Part shown: in pieces, positions 1-6,620 of the stretch
How positions within the stretch are numbered: the first letter of the stretch is position 1
Layout of the letters: the number at the start of each line of letters is the position of its first letter
From: a virus
Strand: one strand, 5' to 3'
DNA length: 20,316 nucleotides
IMG/VR virus record: IMGVR_UViG_3300032229_001122
Location: 1 to 20,316 of that record
Program-made: the position numbers and the translations under genes
Notes under the pieces: model-generated
The model's database searches: none
What the model was told of the DNA's origin: nothing
The model's input: the letters and a program-made list of their open reading frames with translations, nothing else

Positions 1-123
1 CCCTTCGCGCCGAGACCCTCAAGAATCACCTGGATACGGAAATTCCGCGTCGGAGTAAAGGTATTGAGAGCCTGAAGCGTCACATTGAACTGATAGAGAG
101 ATTCAATGTGTCTGAAGATGGGC
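1..123. repeat. Terminal direct repeat, copy 1 (circular overlap)
   Basis: These 123 bases are identical to the last 123 bases of the window. The repeat lies within the reading frame of the major capsid protein candidate, and joining the ends restores one uninterrupted frame. It is therefore best read as the overlap of a circular sequence, giving a unit genome of about 20,193 bp. A linear genome with direct terminal repeats would split the capsid gene and is less likely. Confidence 0.93.
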
Positions 124-800
124 AGACGATAGACATAGCCGAAACCGTTGTTGACCGCGGTTTCGTTCTGAATGATCGCTGTAGCCGCCGTTCCTGGAAT
201 GTAGGCCACGTTTCCGCTGTAGCCGCTCACGCCGTAGCGCGACGGGAACAGATAGAGCGGCCCCTCTTCAAAGGTCGTCTGGTTGTAGCTGAATTTGAGA
301 TAGATCGACTCAAAAGCCGCCTGAGCAAGGTTGGTAGCCTGGACATCATCAGAGGCTTTGAGCTGCGATCCGAGTCCGGGATTGTTGGCAAGACCGAGGT
401 TATTACCGGTCTGCGAGGTCGTATCAACCTGACCAGAGACCAGCACACGGACCTGGATTGACGTAATCCATGCTTCCTGGCTGGCAGGCAGCTGACGCGA
501 CACACTCATATTGGTGTCAATTTTCGTCTTTGTATACTGCGTCGTTCCGTTCATCTCGGTCGTCTGCTGACCGACCGGAGTCGCAAAAAGCTCAAACTCG
601 TTCGCGTTGAAAGCCGTCCCCGCCGTGACTCGCGCCACGTCGTACAAGCGAAGCCCGTAGAACGAAGCCAGACGAGCGCCGGGGTTGGCCTGAATGATCT
701 GCTGGATCATTCCATACTGAGCCGGATCGACATGATCCAACGTTGATTTTGGAGCCACGCCCGCGAAGTTCACGCGGTTGGCAACTGGCATATATGACAT
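1..800 (-). CDS. Major capsid protein candidate, double jelly-roll type (N-terminal and central part; gene continues across the circle junction)
   Basis: Read on the minus strand from ATG at 800 and continued after position 1 into 20193-20181, this gives a 270-aa protein with a TAG stop. GGAG lies about 8 bases before the ATG. Visible features are DTNM-like 'TNMSVSRQLP' at about 96-105, a beta-rich 'IQVRVLVSG' at 115-123, 'GPLYLFPSRYG' at 180-190, and a C-terminal 'LPIF..IESLYQFNV' then 'RIQVILEGLG' at 226-264. From memory, similar DTNM...LP and final Q-F-x-V / R-x-x-L-x-G strands occur in double jelly-roll capsid proteins of tailless bacterial viruses. The length is close to the roughly 269-aa PM2 P2. 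Neighbouring membrane and beta-rich proteins fit a virion operon. The fold is inferred, not shown. An alternative start is the ATG at 791. Confidence 0.66.
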   Translation of the reverse strand, partial: MSYMPVANRVNFAGVAPKSTLDHVDPAQYGMIQQIIQANPGARLASFYGLRLYDVARVTAGTAFNANEFELFATPVGQQTTEMNGTTQYTKTKIDTNMSVSRQLPASQEAWITSIQVRVLVSGQVDTTSQTGNNLGLANNPGLGSQLKASDDVQATNLAQAAFESIYLKFSYNQTTFEEGPLYLFPSRYGVSGYSGNVAYIPGTAATAIIQNETAVNNGFGYVYRLPIFRHIESLYQFNVTLQALNTFTPTRNFRIQVILEGLGAK

Positions 801-858
801 CTGATATTCTCCGCCTGTGGCTATTGCACGCCCTCAGGCATTAGGGGCCGTGAGGCCA

Positions 859-1515
859 TTACATTGACATGGCATGAGCTGACTGATCGTCAGCATACGC
901 GCCATAAGGGACCATCCCAGGAGTCTGAATTCCAATTCCATTCATGCCGCTCGAATAAGCACGGTAGGGGTTGAGTCCGGGATAAGCAATCCCGATGCCC
1001 TTCACGCCCTGCGCCGCTGGAGCAGTCTCGGCCGGTCGAGGCAGGAAGACGCTCTGAGCCGTCGGAAGGATGAACGAGTTGATTACCTTCCCGCCCGCAA
1101 CGGCCATGCCGCCCAGGGTGATATCCTGCGAGAATCGCGAGAGCGGGCCGATCTTGTTAGCCAGCATTCCGAGCAGGTAGGCAACGCCCGCGGTTCGAGC
1201 AGCATCCGCCAGAGCGCCAGGACCGCCGATTGACGGGACCATGGTTGTGACGAACTGGGTCAGAGCGCCGCCACCCGCGAGGGTGAGACCCTTCGTCAGC
1301 AGGCCAAAGCCGCCGCCAGGGTTGCGACGCCGCGCGCGCCGATGCATGACGCTGCGACGCCGTTTCGGAGCCGTCGAAGCTGAATATGGGTTATGTCGCC
1401 GGGTCCGCTTGACCCGGCTGGATGACTTGCGCTTACGCATTGATTTTCCTCCAGTAGGATTGACGATCAGCAGGGAAGCCGGTCCCGGATTGATCAGTTT
1501 GACTGTTTTGGCCAT
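859..1515 (-). CDS. Basic NP-motif protein with hydrophobic glycine-rich core, likely virion protein
   Basis: 218 aa. The start at 1515 is chosen because GGAGGG lies 6 bases upstream; a longer frame from 1551 lacks a site. Residues 26-65 are extremely basic (Arg/Lys/Ser). Asn-Pro occurs at 9, 19, 42, 65 and 182, several directly after arginines (RRHNP, RRRNP). Residues 67-150 are Gly/Ala-rich and hydrophobic, with two or three possible membrane segments (about 71-93, 100-120, 132-151). The C-terminus carries two tandem copies of a 20-aa repeat, GIGI..PG..PY.AY, at about 173-192 and 193-212. It lies immediately upstream of the capsid gene in the same operon. A nucleic-acid-binding or membrane-associated minor virion protein fits, but no function is known. 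Confidence 0.85.
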   Translation of the reverse strand: MAKTVKLINPGPASLLIVNPTGGKSMRKRKSSSRVKRTRRHNPYSASTAPKRRRSVMHRRARRRNPGGGFGLLTKGLTLAGGGALTQFVTTMVPSIGGPGALADAARTAGVAYLLGMLANKIGPLSRFSQDITLGGMAVAGGKVINSFILPTAQSVFLPRPAETAPAAQGVKGIGIAYPGLNPYRAYSSGMNGIGIQTPGMVPYGAYADDQSAHAMSM

Positions 1516-1547
1516 TATCGACCCTCCATCATTCCCGCGCGGGAATG

Positions 1548-2639
1548 TCAATTGTGAATGCCGTCCGCTTCGATGTGGTATGCTCCGCCGTCGATGTGCA
1601 TTAAGCCCTCTTCATCAATGCGAAGCGTTGGACGCTCTCCGGTCTCCTCTCCCAGCTCGTGAAAGTAAATTGCCGGGGTAGGTTGTCCCAGGTGCGGTTT
1701 ATCCGTCTCATATTCGACGCGAACGATCTCGCCACACTCTTCGCCCGCGGGGTTTGCCCTGTAGCGCCCGCCGACCACGTGAAGCCGTTGCTTGTGATCT
1801 GCTGCCAGAATCGGAGCAGCCGCGCCATTGAATTTCCATTTGCGCCCGTCGGCTGTCTCGATCAGACGAAGCGCGCCAAGTTTGGCGACATTTGCCGGAG
1901 TGCCAGTCGGAGCGCTCACCGAGTTTTGGCGCTTTGCACGTTTGCCGCTGAAGCGCTCAAATAGCTCTGTGGTTTTGCTTTTCGCTTTGCCAGGATTGCG
2001 CCGCGCACGTCCCACAATGCGAAGTGCACGGCCAGTAAAAGCATCTTGCAGCCGATGCCATTCACTTATCTCACGTGGAGACGCTTCGCCCGCCTCCACC
2101 AAATCACGGAGGAGGAGCGCGCGCGGGGAATCGATCGACCGCGCCGCACTAGTTAAACTGGCGGAACCCACGTAACGCCGGGTTCCGCGTCGGGGATTTT
2201 GACGATTCTTGGCCGCGCGACCTTGTGTGTACTTGGGGTTGATATATCTGCTATTACTCGGAACGTCCACCAACCATTCATCTGCATGTGTGTTCACGCC
2301 AGGCGGCTGTATGTTGGATGAAGAGCGCCATTGCTCGTCAGCTAAAATTAACTGCTTAACATCCCTTATTGCATAGTCTAAGGTAATCGCAACTTCTTCC
2401 GAAAGCTGATCCTTAGTGAGTTTATAACTATCAGTAGATTTTGGTAGCAAATATCTTAATTCACTAAACAGATTATTTTCCAAGTATCCCGTTGCATAAC
2501 GTTCAGCGTACGCACCATTCCGCTTGTACAGCTCTTTGAGTAGTCGGTAAAGCTCATTTGCTTTAGTTGGTTGAAGTTTTAGCAACTTTAGAAACTGTTT
2601 TTTTTCTGTGACGGTCGGATTATGTTTTCGTCGACGCAT
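1548..2639 (-). CDS. Modular NP-linker protein with a conserved phage-type C-terminal domain
   Basis: 363 aa, with AAGGGAAG just upstream of the ATG at 2639. The protein starts MRRRKHNP, and Asn-Pro recurs at 7, 134, 148, 215 and 296, mostly with neighbouring Arg/Lys. Residues 9-105 are helical and charged. Residues 165-210 form a second short helical block. Residues about 224-363 look like one domain ending 'GEETGERPTL....G....GGAYHIEADGI.N'. From memory this ending (G-E-x-x-G-x-R-P ... GG-x-Y ... GI-x-N, with an F-x-G near its start) recurs in uncharacterised phage proteins that also follow RRNP-like sequences; I know no function. The AT-richer 5' half (about 2230-2640) contrasts with the GC-richer 3' half, suggesting mosaic origin. 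It sits among virion genes. Confidence 0.88.
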   Translation of the reverse strand: MRRRKHNPTVTEKKQFLKLLKLQPTKANELYRLLKELYKRNGAYAERYATGYLENNLFSELRYLLPKSTDSYKLTKDQLSEEVAITLDYAIRDVKQLILADEQWRSSSNIQPPGVNTHADEWLVDVPSNSRYINPKYTQGRAAKNRQNPRRGTRRYVGSASLTSAARSIDSPRALLLRDLVEAGEASPREISEWHRLQDAFTGRALRIVGRARRNPGKAKSKTTELFERFSGKRAKRQNSVSAPTGTPANVAKLGALRLIETADGRKWKFNGAAAPILAADHKQRLHVVGGRYRANPAGEECGEIVRVEYETDKPHLGQPTPAIYFHELGEETGERPTLRIDEEGLMHIDGGAYHIEADGIHN

Positions 2640-2657
2640 GGATCTTCCCTTGTTAAC

Positions 2658-2774
2658 CTAAACTTCAAAAGTGATGTAATGCCCTGTTTTAGTGTAAACC
2701 GTAGGGTTGCCATACTCGTCCAGGTCTGAGCCGTAATAGGCTGGCATGCTATGCAAGCCGGGGCCGTATTTCAT
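2658..2774 (-). CDS. Small 38-aa protein between two NP-linker genes
   Basis: An uninterrupted frame from ATG at 2774 to TAG at 2658 fills the gap between its neighbours, starting 5 bases after the upstream stop and ending 18 bases before the next start. The product begins MKYGPGLHSMPAYYG and ends in YITFEV. It is rich in Tyr and Gly and contains a 'YGNPTVY' stretch, so it shares the Asn-Pro motif of its neighbours. No clear ribosome site lies before the ATG; translation could be coupled to the upstream gene. Tight packing on both sides and the non-random composition support it. It could otherwise be a decayed fragment of a neighbouring module. Confidence 0.6.
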   Translation of the reverse strand: MKYGPGLHSMPAYYGSDLDEYGNPTVYTKTGHYITFEV

Positions 2775-2779
2775 CGCAA

Positions 2780-3985
2780 CTAAAGTGTGTAGATTATGGC
2801 TGTCTCAACTTCCCCCCCTACTGGGCCGGTTACACTGTTTTTATACGAAAAAAACGGATGCCCGTCATACTCAATCACCGCCCCCGCGGGAAGCTTGGCA
2901 ACATACGCCCGAACCGCTGTCTCCTCTTCGTCACTCAGCCCCGAATAGTCCCCGTACTCAATAGCAGGGATTGCCCAGGTCGGAATCAATGCTTCGTCCC
3001 ACTCAGGGTTGTTGCGTCGAGCGTTTGATTTTACATACCGCGCTGGGTTTTCTTTATACCATGGCGGGCCGCTTATTGGAGTAGTCGCCGGAGCTTTATC
3101 ACTCTCTGTTATCGTATAACCATCACTGATAATCCGCTCTTCAGCTGCGTCAAAATAGGATTCAGCAACATCAAGCATATTATGGTCAAACCTGCGATAC
3201 ACTCCCCCATAGTACACATAATAATCTGTTTGAGGATCATTCAATTGCACCACGCCCAGCGTTAAAACAATCCTATTTCCATCTTCTAATCGTTCAAATA
3301 CCACCCTGCGCATTTGAAAAACTTCTCTAGGATTATGCACCTTTGCAACGTCTAGATGATCAATTTTTTCCGCGTGTATGTGAGTGCCATTTCTCCGCTT
3401 GCCGTTTGGCGTATACTTCATGGTCCCCAAGCTGGTATACAGCCCGGTATAGCTCTCAAAAATTGACCGCAATTGATCAGCATAGACGCCCTCAATCGCT
3501 TTGAGCGTTGTGAGCTTAAGACCGCGATATTTCGCAAATGTTACTGTGTACAAATCATCAGGAGTCAATTCAATCGTTACAAAATTTGCTCCGGATTTAT
3601 TCTGTGGAATTTTAAATTGTAGCTTGTTTGAGCTGCCAACAAAGCTGCGACTCCCTGTCATCGTCGCAAACCGATTTCCGCCTAGTTGCGCGAAAATAAT
3701 ATCAGCCACCGCCGGATTCGTTTTTCTTTTTCGCGCCGTCTCTAACCGTTCCGCATGATACTGTCTCTGACGTTCAATGCGTTCACGCGCCGCAATATCT
3801 TCTCCGCCTCGCCCCAAATACATATCAGAGCTAACTTTTTCCGCAACATACTTGCCAGCACCATATTGCGCTTTCGCGCGCTTCACTGCTTCGACACTGG
3901 TAAAGCCGGGATAGATGCCAACTTCCACGCCATCGCGTGAAATCAGATAACGAGGATTTGATCGTCGAGCCATTTTCCGTTTCAT
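2780..3985 (-). CDS. Multi-domain NP-linker protein (mosaic of mobile-element domains)
   Basis: 401 aa. The start at 3985 has GGAG 9 bases upstream. Asn-Pro occurs at 10, 90, 218, 313 and 326, usually after basic residues, and these sites appear to separate modules. Residues 12-88 are a charged block. Residues 92-187 contain 'AQLGGNRFATMTGSRSF', then N-F-V-x-I-x-L, DLY and TGLY, matching from memory a domain common in phage and plasmid proteins. Residues 220-310 are a beta-rich module with YYVYYGG. Residues 328-401 contain 'AIEYGDYSGLSDEEE' and '..PFFSYKNS', matching another small mobile-element domain I have seen as separate proteins. It is not a known enzyme. Its place between anchored virion proteins and the capsid gene suggests a virion component or packaged cargo. 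Confidence 0.88.
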   Translation of the reverse strand: MKRKMARRSNPRYLISRDGVEVGIYPGFTSVEAVKRAKAQYGAGKYVAEKVSSDMYLGRGGEDIAARERIERQRQYHAERLETARKRKTNPAVADIIFAQLGGNRFATMTGSRSFVGSSNKLQFKIPQNKSGANFVTIELTPDDLYTVTFAKYRGLKLTTLKAIEGVYADQLRSIFESYTGLYTSLGTMKYTPNGKRRNGTHIHAEKIDHLDVAKVHNPREVFQMRRVVFERLEDGNRIVLTLGVVQLNDPQTDYYVYYGGVYRRFDHNMLDVAESYFDAAEERIISDGYTITESDKAPATTPISGPPWYKENPARYVKSNARRNNPEWDEALIPTWAIPAIEYGDYSGLSDEEETAVRAYVAKLPAGAVIEYDGHPFFSYKNSVTGPVGGEVETAIIYTL

Positions 3986-3990
3986 TGATT

Positions 3991-4521
3991 TTATCTCCGC
4001 AAAAGAATCACCAGGCCAACCACGCCGAGCGCCGCCAATAACAAACCGCTGGTGGAGTCGACTCCAACCGCGCCGCCGATGGTCCCGCCAAGTTGATCGA
4101 GCACGTTGACCCCTGTCGAGCTGCGTGGCGCTGGGGTTGTCGTTATGGCCGTTGTCCCGCTGGCCGGGTCATATGTCTCCGCCGTAAATGTCACGCTGGC
4201 ATAATTCAGCTTTGAATAAAGCCCGGAGAGGACCGACAACACCGCATCTTTCAAGTGTTGATCAGACCCATACTCACGCCCGGAGTAGGATTCAACTACA
4301 ATGAACGGATTGACCACGCCCGCGAGTTGATAGACCTTGACCAGACCGCTGACATATCCGGAGCGCGAGAGCGCCGCTTCCATCCGCGTCATAAGATCGG
4401 GCAGCTCCTCAAACGACAAATCTGCGTACCAGTCAGACAATTCAACACCGAGTTGAAAAGGCGCGCCCTGATGGACCGGTCTACCTGTCAGCGCCCCAAG
4501 ACCATTATTTCCGCAACACAT
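3991..4521 (-). CDS. C-terminally membrane-anchored virion protein candidate
   Basis: 176 aa, starting directly after the stop of the preceding gene (TAAATG). An N-terminal CC-containing leader is followed by a mixed alpha/beta domain at about 20-120, a Thr/Ala/Pro-rich linker at 118-140, and a single C-terminal hydrophobic helix at about 157-174 ending ILLRR. The layout (folded domain, flexible linker, one C-terminal membrane helix, final arginines) is shared with the next three genes upstream. This is what I would expect for small proteins tying a protein shell to an internal membrane, as in PM2-type viruses. The sequence itself matches no family I recognise. Confidence 0.85.
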   Translation of the reverse strand: MCCGNNGLGALTGRPVHQGAPFQLGVELSDWYADLSFEELPDLMTRMEAALSRSGYVSGLVKVYQLAGVVNPFIVVESYSGREYGSDQHLKDAVLSVLSGLYSKLNYASVTFTAETYDPASGTTAITTTPAPRSSTGVNVLDQLGGTIGGAVGVDSTSGLLLAALGVVGLVILLRR

Positions 4522-5145
4522 TTACCGCCGCCTTCCCGAGGTCAGCGCGATCAACACCACGCCACCCGCGATTATTGCCCACCATGGGAACGCCGACTCC
4601 TGAACCGTATCGCCTGGCGTGATCTGTGAGACTGGTACACACCGCCCTTGAGTAATACTGAATTGCTGTCCCGCCGGACAAGGCGGAAGCTGACATTTTT
4701 TCGTTTTCGGATCGTACACAAACGGAGCAGGACAAGCACCCGCCGCGGTTGGTTTCGGTCTCGTCACTGGCCGCGCGGGGACCGCTCCTGCCGGTTGTCC
4801 TGGCCGCGTCGGAGCCGTAGGAGACGGAGCCGGGAAAGGCACACAAGCGTAGGGGTCATTGACAGGGTGATATTGGCCGCGAGGACAATAGCCCGGCAGT
4901 GGCGCTGTCGTCGGCTCTGTCGGACCATAGACCGGAAGATAATCCGCGGGATTGACGCTCGGTCCCCCGCCCCAAAATGAGCTACCAGAATCGAACGGAA
5001 ATCGATCCCACCATGCGCCCCAGTCCATCCCCGCGCCATCTCCGCCAGTGTCAGACGGCAAAAAGCCGAGTCCTCGCGCCGGTCGTGTCAGTACGCCAGG
5101 AACCATCACGGGTTGTCGGATTGGTCGTCGAGTGGGCCAGGCCAT
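4522..5145 (-). CDS. Proline- and cysteine-rich tail-anchored protein
   Basis: 207 aa. An Arg/Pro-rich N-terminus is followed by a Trp/Gly/Pro-rich stretch (about 40-75). There are three Cys-pair repeats of form C-P-x-G/P...C-x-P, with 12 to 13 residues between the cysteines, at about 87-101, 138-151 and 155-168; the first two are separated by a long Pro/Ala linker. The protein ends in a hydrophobic helix at about 186-203 followed by GRRR. The paired cysteines suggest disulfides, so the soluble part should face an oxidising compartment or the virion exterior. It belongs to the set of four consecutive C-terminally anchored proteins and is probably a virion surface or vertex component. Function unknown. 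Confidence 0.85.
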   Translation of the reverse strand: MAWPTRRPIRQPVMVPGVLTRPARGLGFLPSDTGGDGAGMDWGAWWDRFPFDSGSSFWGGGPSVNPADYLPVYGPTEPTTAPLPGYCPRGQYHPVNDPYACVPFPAPSPTAPTRPGQPAGAVPARPVTRPKPTAAGACPAPFVYDPKTKKCQLPPCPAGQQFSITQGRCVPVSQITPGDTVQESAFPWWAIIAGGVVLIALTSGRRR

Positions 5146-5149
5146 GAGA

Positions 5150-5617
5150 TTATCTCCGCATCAACGCAATAGCCGCGATAGCCGCGACTGGTATCCACAC
5201 CGGGACCGCAGTCCCGCCGAGATCAAATGTCGTCGAGAGGATGCCGCCGCCGCTGGCCGCGCTGGTTGCTGGCTGCGTCGAGATAGCAGGATAGACATTG
5301 AAGGTCGTCATGGCCGTGTAGATCTGGCCTTGTTCATCCTTGATCAAGATTTCCTTGATCCATGCTCCCTGCTGGTCCTCTGCCCAAGGCGCGCCCATCT
5401 CAATAGACGCGGTTCCATTGGCTTCCGTTTTATGGCCGTAACTGGCGTTTAGCTCACCGGTCGCTACGCCGTCTTTGTAGCTACTCCAAAATATTTCCGC
5501 GTTTGGTGGAGCGCCGATAATCAAATATCTGCCCTTCTGCCCAACGCGCTGCACCGGTGAATCAATCCGGAGTGTAATAGGTATAGCGCCGCCTAAGCCT
5601 CTCAAACGCCAAGCCAT
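5150..5617 (-). CDS. Ig-like beta-sandwich protein with C-terminal membrane anchor
   Basis: 155 aa. Residues about 14-108 look like an immunoglobulin-like beta-sandwich: 'GRYLIIGAPPNAEIFW', then YGHKT..NGTASIE, then G-A-W-I-K-E-I-L-I. From memory this GAP-N-A / YG-x-T-x-x-NG / GxW-x-E pattern is seen in adhesin-like and virion-decorating Ig domains. A Ser/Thr/Gly linker at 112-130 leads to one hydrophobic helix at about 136-153 ending ALMRR. It probably displays an Ig-like domain from a membrane, either binding the capsid shell or carbohydrate. The order and spacing with its neighbours indicate co-expression. Confidence 0.85.
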   Translation of the reverse strand: MAWRLRGLGGAIPITLRIDSPVQRVGQKGRYLIIGAPPNAEIFWSSYKDGVATGELNASYGHKTEANGTASIEMGAPWAEDQQGAWIKEILIKDEQGQIYTAMTTFNVYPAISTQPATSAASGGGILSTTFDLGGTAVPVWIPVAAIAAIALMRR

Positions 5618-5618
5618 A

Positions 5619-5924
5619 TTAACGACCCTTCTTTCCGATCAGGAACGCACCAACAACGATCCCGATCAAAGCCGCTGTCCACCAATTGATTGTAAATCCG
5701 CCCGCATTGACCGCGCCTGGCGACAGCGCCGGACCGCCTGGAGTGTTCACGATAGTTCCGCCAGGAACACCAACACCCCAACCACCGGAGCGAAATCGAG
5801 GATCATCGGGCGAAATATAAGCGCCCTGACCAACGCGCGCGCCAACGACATCAATTCCGCGATTGATGGTCTGACCCCACCAGGGCATGTCATACGAAGA
5901 AAACAAAGCGTTCGGATCTACCAT
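5619..5924 (-). CDS. Small tail-anchored protein
   Basis: 101 aa. The start at 5924 follows AGGA by 8 bases, and the upstream gene's TGA ends 2 bases before the ATG. The first 75 residues are Gly/Pro/Asp-rich and look extended. Residues about 78-97 form one membrane helix (WWTAALIGIVVGAFLIG) followed by KKGR. This is the first of four consecutive genes with the same C-terminal anchor plus basic tail, and it lies directly after the protease-like gene. A structural role in a membrane-containing virion is inferred. No family is recognised. Confidence 0.83.
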   Translation of the reverse strand: MVDPNALFSSYDMPWWGQTINRGIDVVGARVGQGAYISPDDPRFRSGGWGVGVPGGTIVNTPGGPALSPGAVNAGGFTINWWTAALIGIVVGAFLIGKKGR

Positions 5925-5925
5925 A

Positions 5926-6465
5926 TCAGAATATCCTATACGTCCATTCAGAGTGCGCGGGGTTACGCCAATTCACGCCCGCGAGATGCAAGCCTTGTTG
6001 GCCATCGGCTGTCGGATCGAGGGCCACCCATTCACCATTTACCAGCGCCTCACAATAGACATGATCAAATTCAGAGCCGTTGAACTGCGCCACAAATCGA
6101 GGATGATGGCCAATGGCCGCGAGTAGCGCCGCGAGAAGAGTACATTTGTCGTCACAGTCACCCGATTGCAATTCGAGCGTGGTCATCGGATCTTGAACAC
6201 GTTCGGTCTCGACCGGATCGAGCCGATAAGCGATCTGATCCCGACAATAGGCCAAAAGCGCGGCCAGCTCTGCATGATGGTGATGGCCGAGGATGCCAGA
6301 ACAAATTGAGAGAGCAGCGCGCCGAATGCGCTCATCAAGATAGCCCGCATAATCCGGAGCAATCTCACCGCGTACCGCTGCCGCCATTGTGGCCAGTGTT
6401 CGCCGCGTCCCTTCTGCGCCGTCTGCAAGCCGCTCTCTCTGAATTGAAACTTGCCTGTTAAACAC
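5926..6465 (-). CDS. Transglutaminase-like cysteine protease
   Basis: 179 aa from GTG at 6465, chosen because TAGGG lies 7 bases upstream; a TTG at 6534 (202 aa) is possible, and the frame is open further. Residues about 60-155 match the transglutaminase-like fold: 'LQSGDCDDKCTLLAALLAAIG' at 99-119 with catalytic Cys104, 'FDHVYCEALVNGEW' with His135, and 'VALDPTAD' with Asp150. All three triad residues are present. In phages such proteins are common near structural genes, and in bacteria the fold acts as a peptidase or amidase. Being first in the late operon suggests a processing enzyme for virion precursors or a peptidoglycan-active virion enzyme; neither is shown. It also carries an RNP motif near the C-terminus (167-169). 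Confidence 0.87.
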   Translation of the reverse strand: MFNRQVSIQRERLADGAEGTRRTLATMAAAVRGEIAPDYAGYLDERIRRAALSICSGILGHHHHAELAALLAYCRDQIAYRLDPVETERVQDPMTTLELQSGDCDDKCTLLAALLAAIGHHPRFVAQFNGSEFDHVYCEALVNGEWVALDPTADGQQGLHLAGVNWRNPAHSEWTYRIF

Positions 6466-6620
6466 ACCATTTGCCCTAACAAATGCGAACAATTCCGCAA
6501 GAGCAGACTCAACCCGTAAGACGTATTTTGTCAATGGCGTTTTTTTCGGAAGCGTGGCAACATCAATAGCGCGCGAATGGCGCGAACAATGGCAAAACAA
6601 TGTAATCACATGGTGAAAAA
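6466..6620. promoter_or_regulatory. Divergent intergenic region between the two transcription blocks
   Basis: These roughly 155 bases separate the first minus-strand gene from the first plus-strand gene and should hold both promoters. On the minus strand there is a perfect TTGACA beginning at 6534, but no acceptable -10 box at 16-18 bases. No sigma70-like pair is clear in either direction, so late transcription may need an activator or another sigma factor. A tiny frame ATG-GTG-AAA-AAA-TGA at 6610-6624 overlaps the start of the plus-strand gene. Confidence 0.5.

Noticed and set aside
1-123. Physical direct terminal repeats of a linear phage genome
   Set aside because: The repeat lies in the middle of a gene that becomes intact only when the ends are joined, so circularity explains it better.
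6529-6534. Perfect TTGACA on the minus strand upstream of the protease gene, as the late promoter
   Set aside because: No acceptable -10 box lies 15-18 bases downstream, and the same bases contain a possible TTG start codon.
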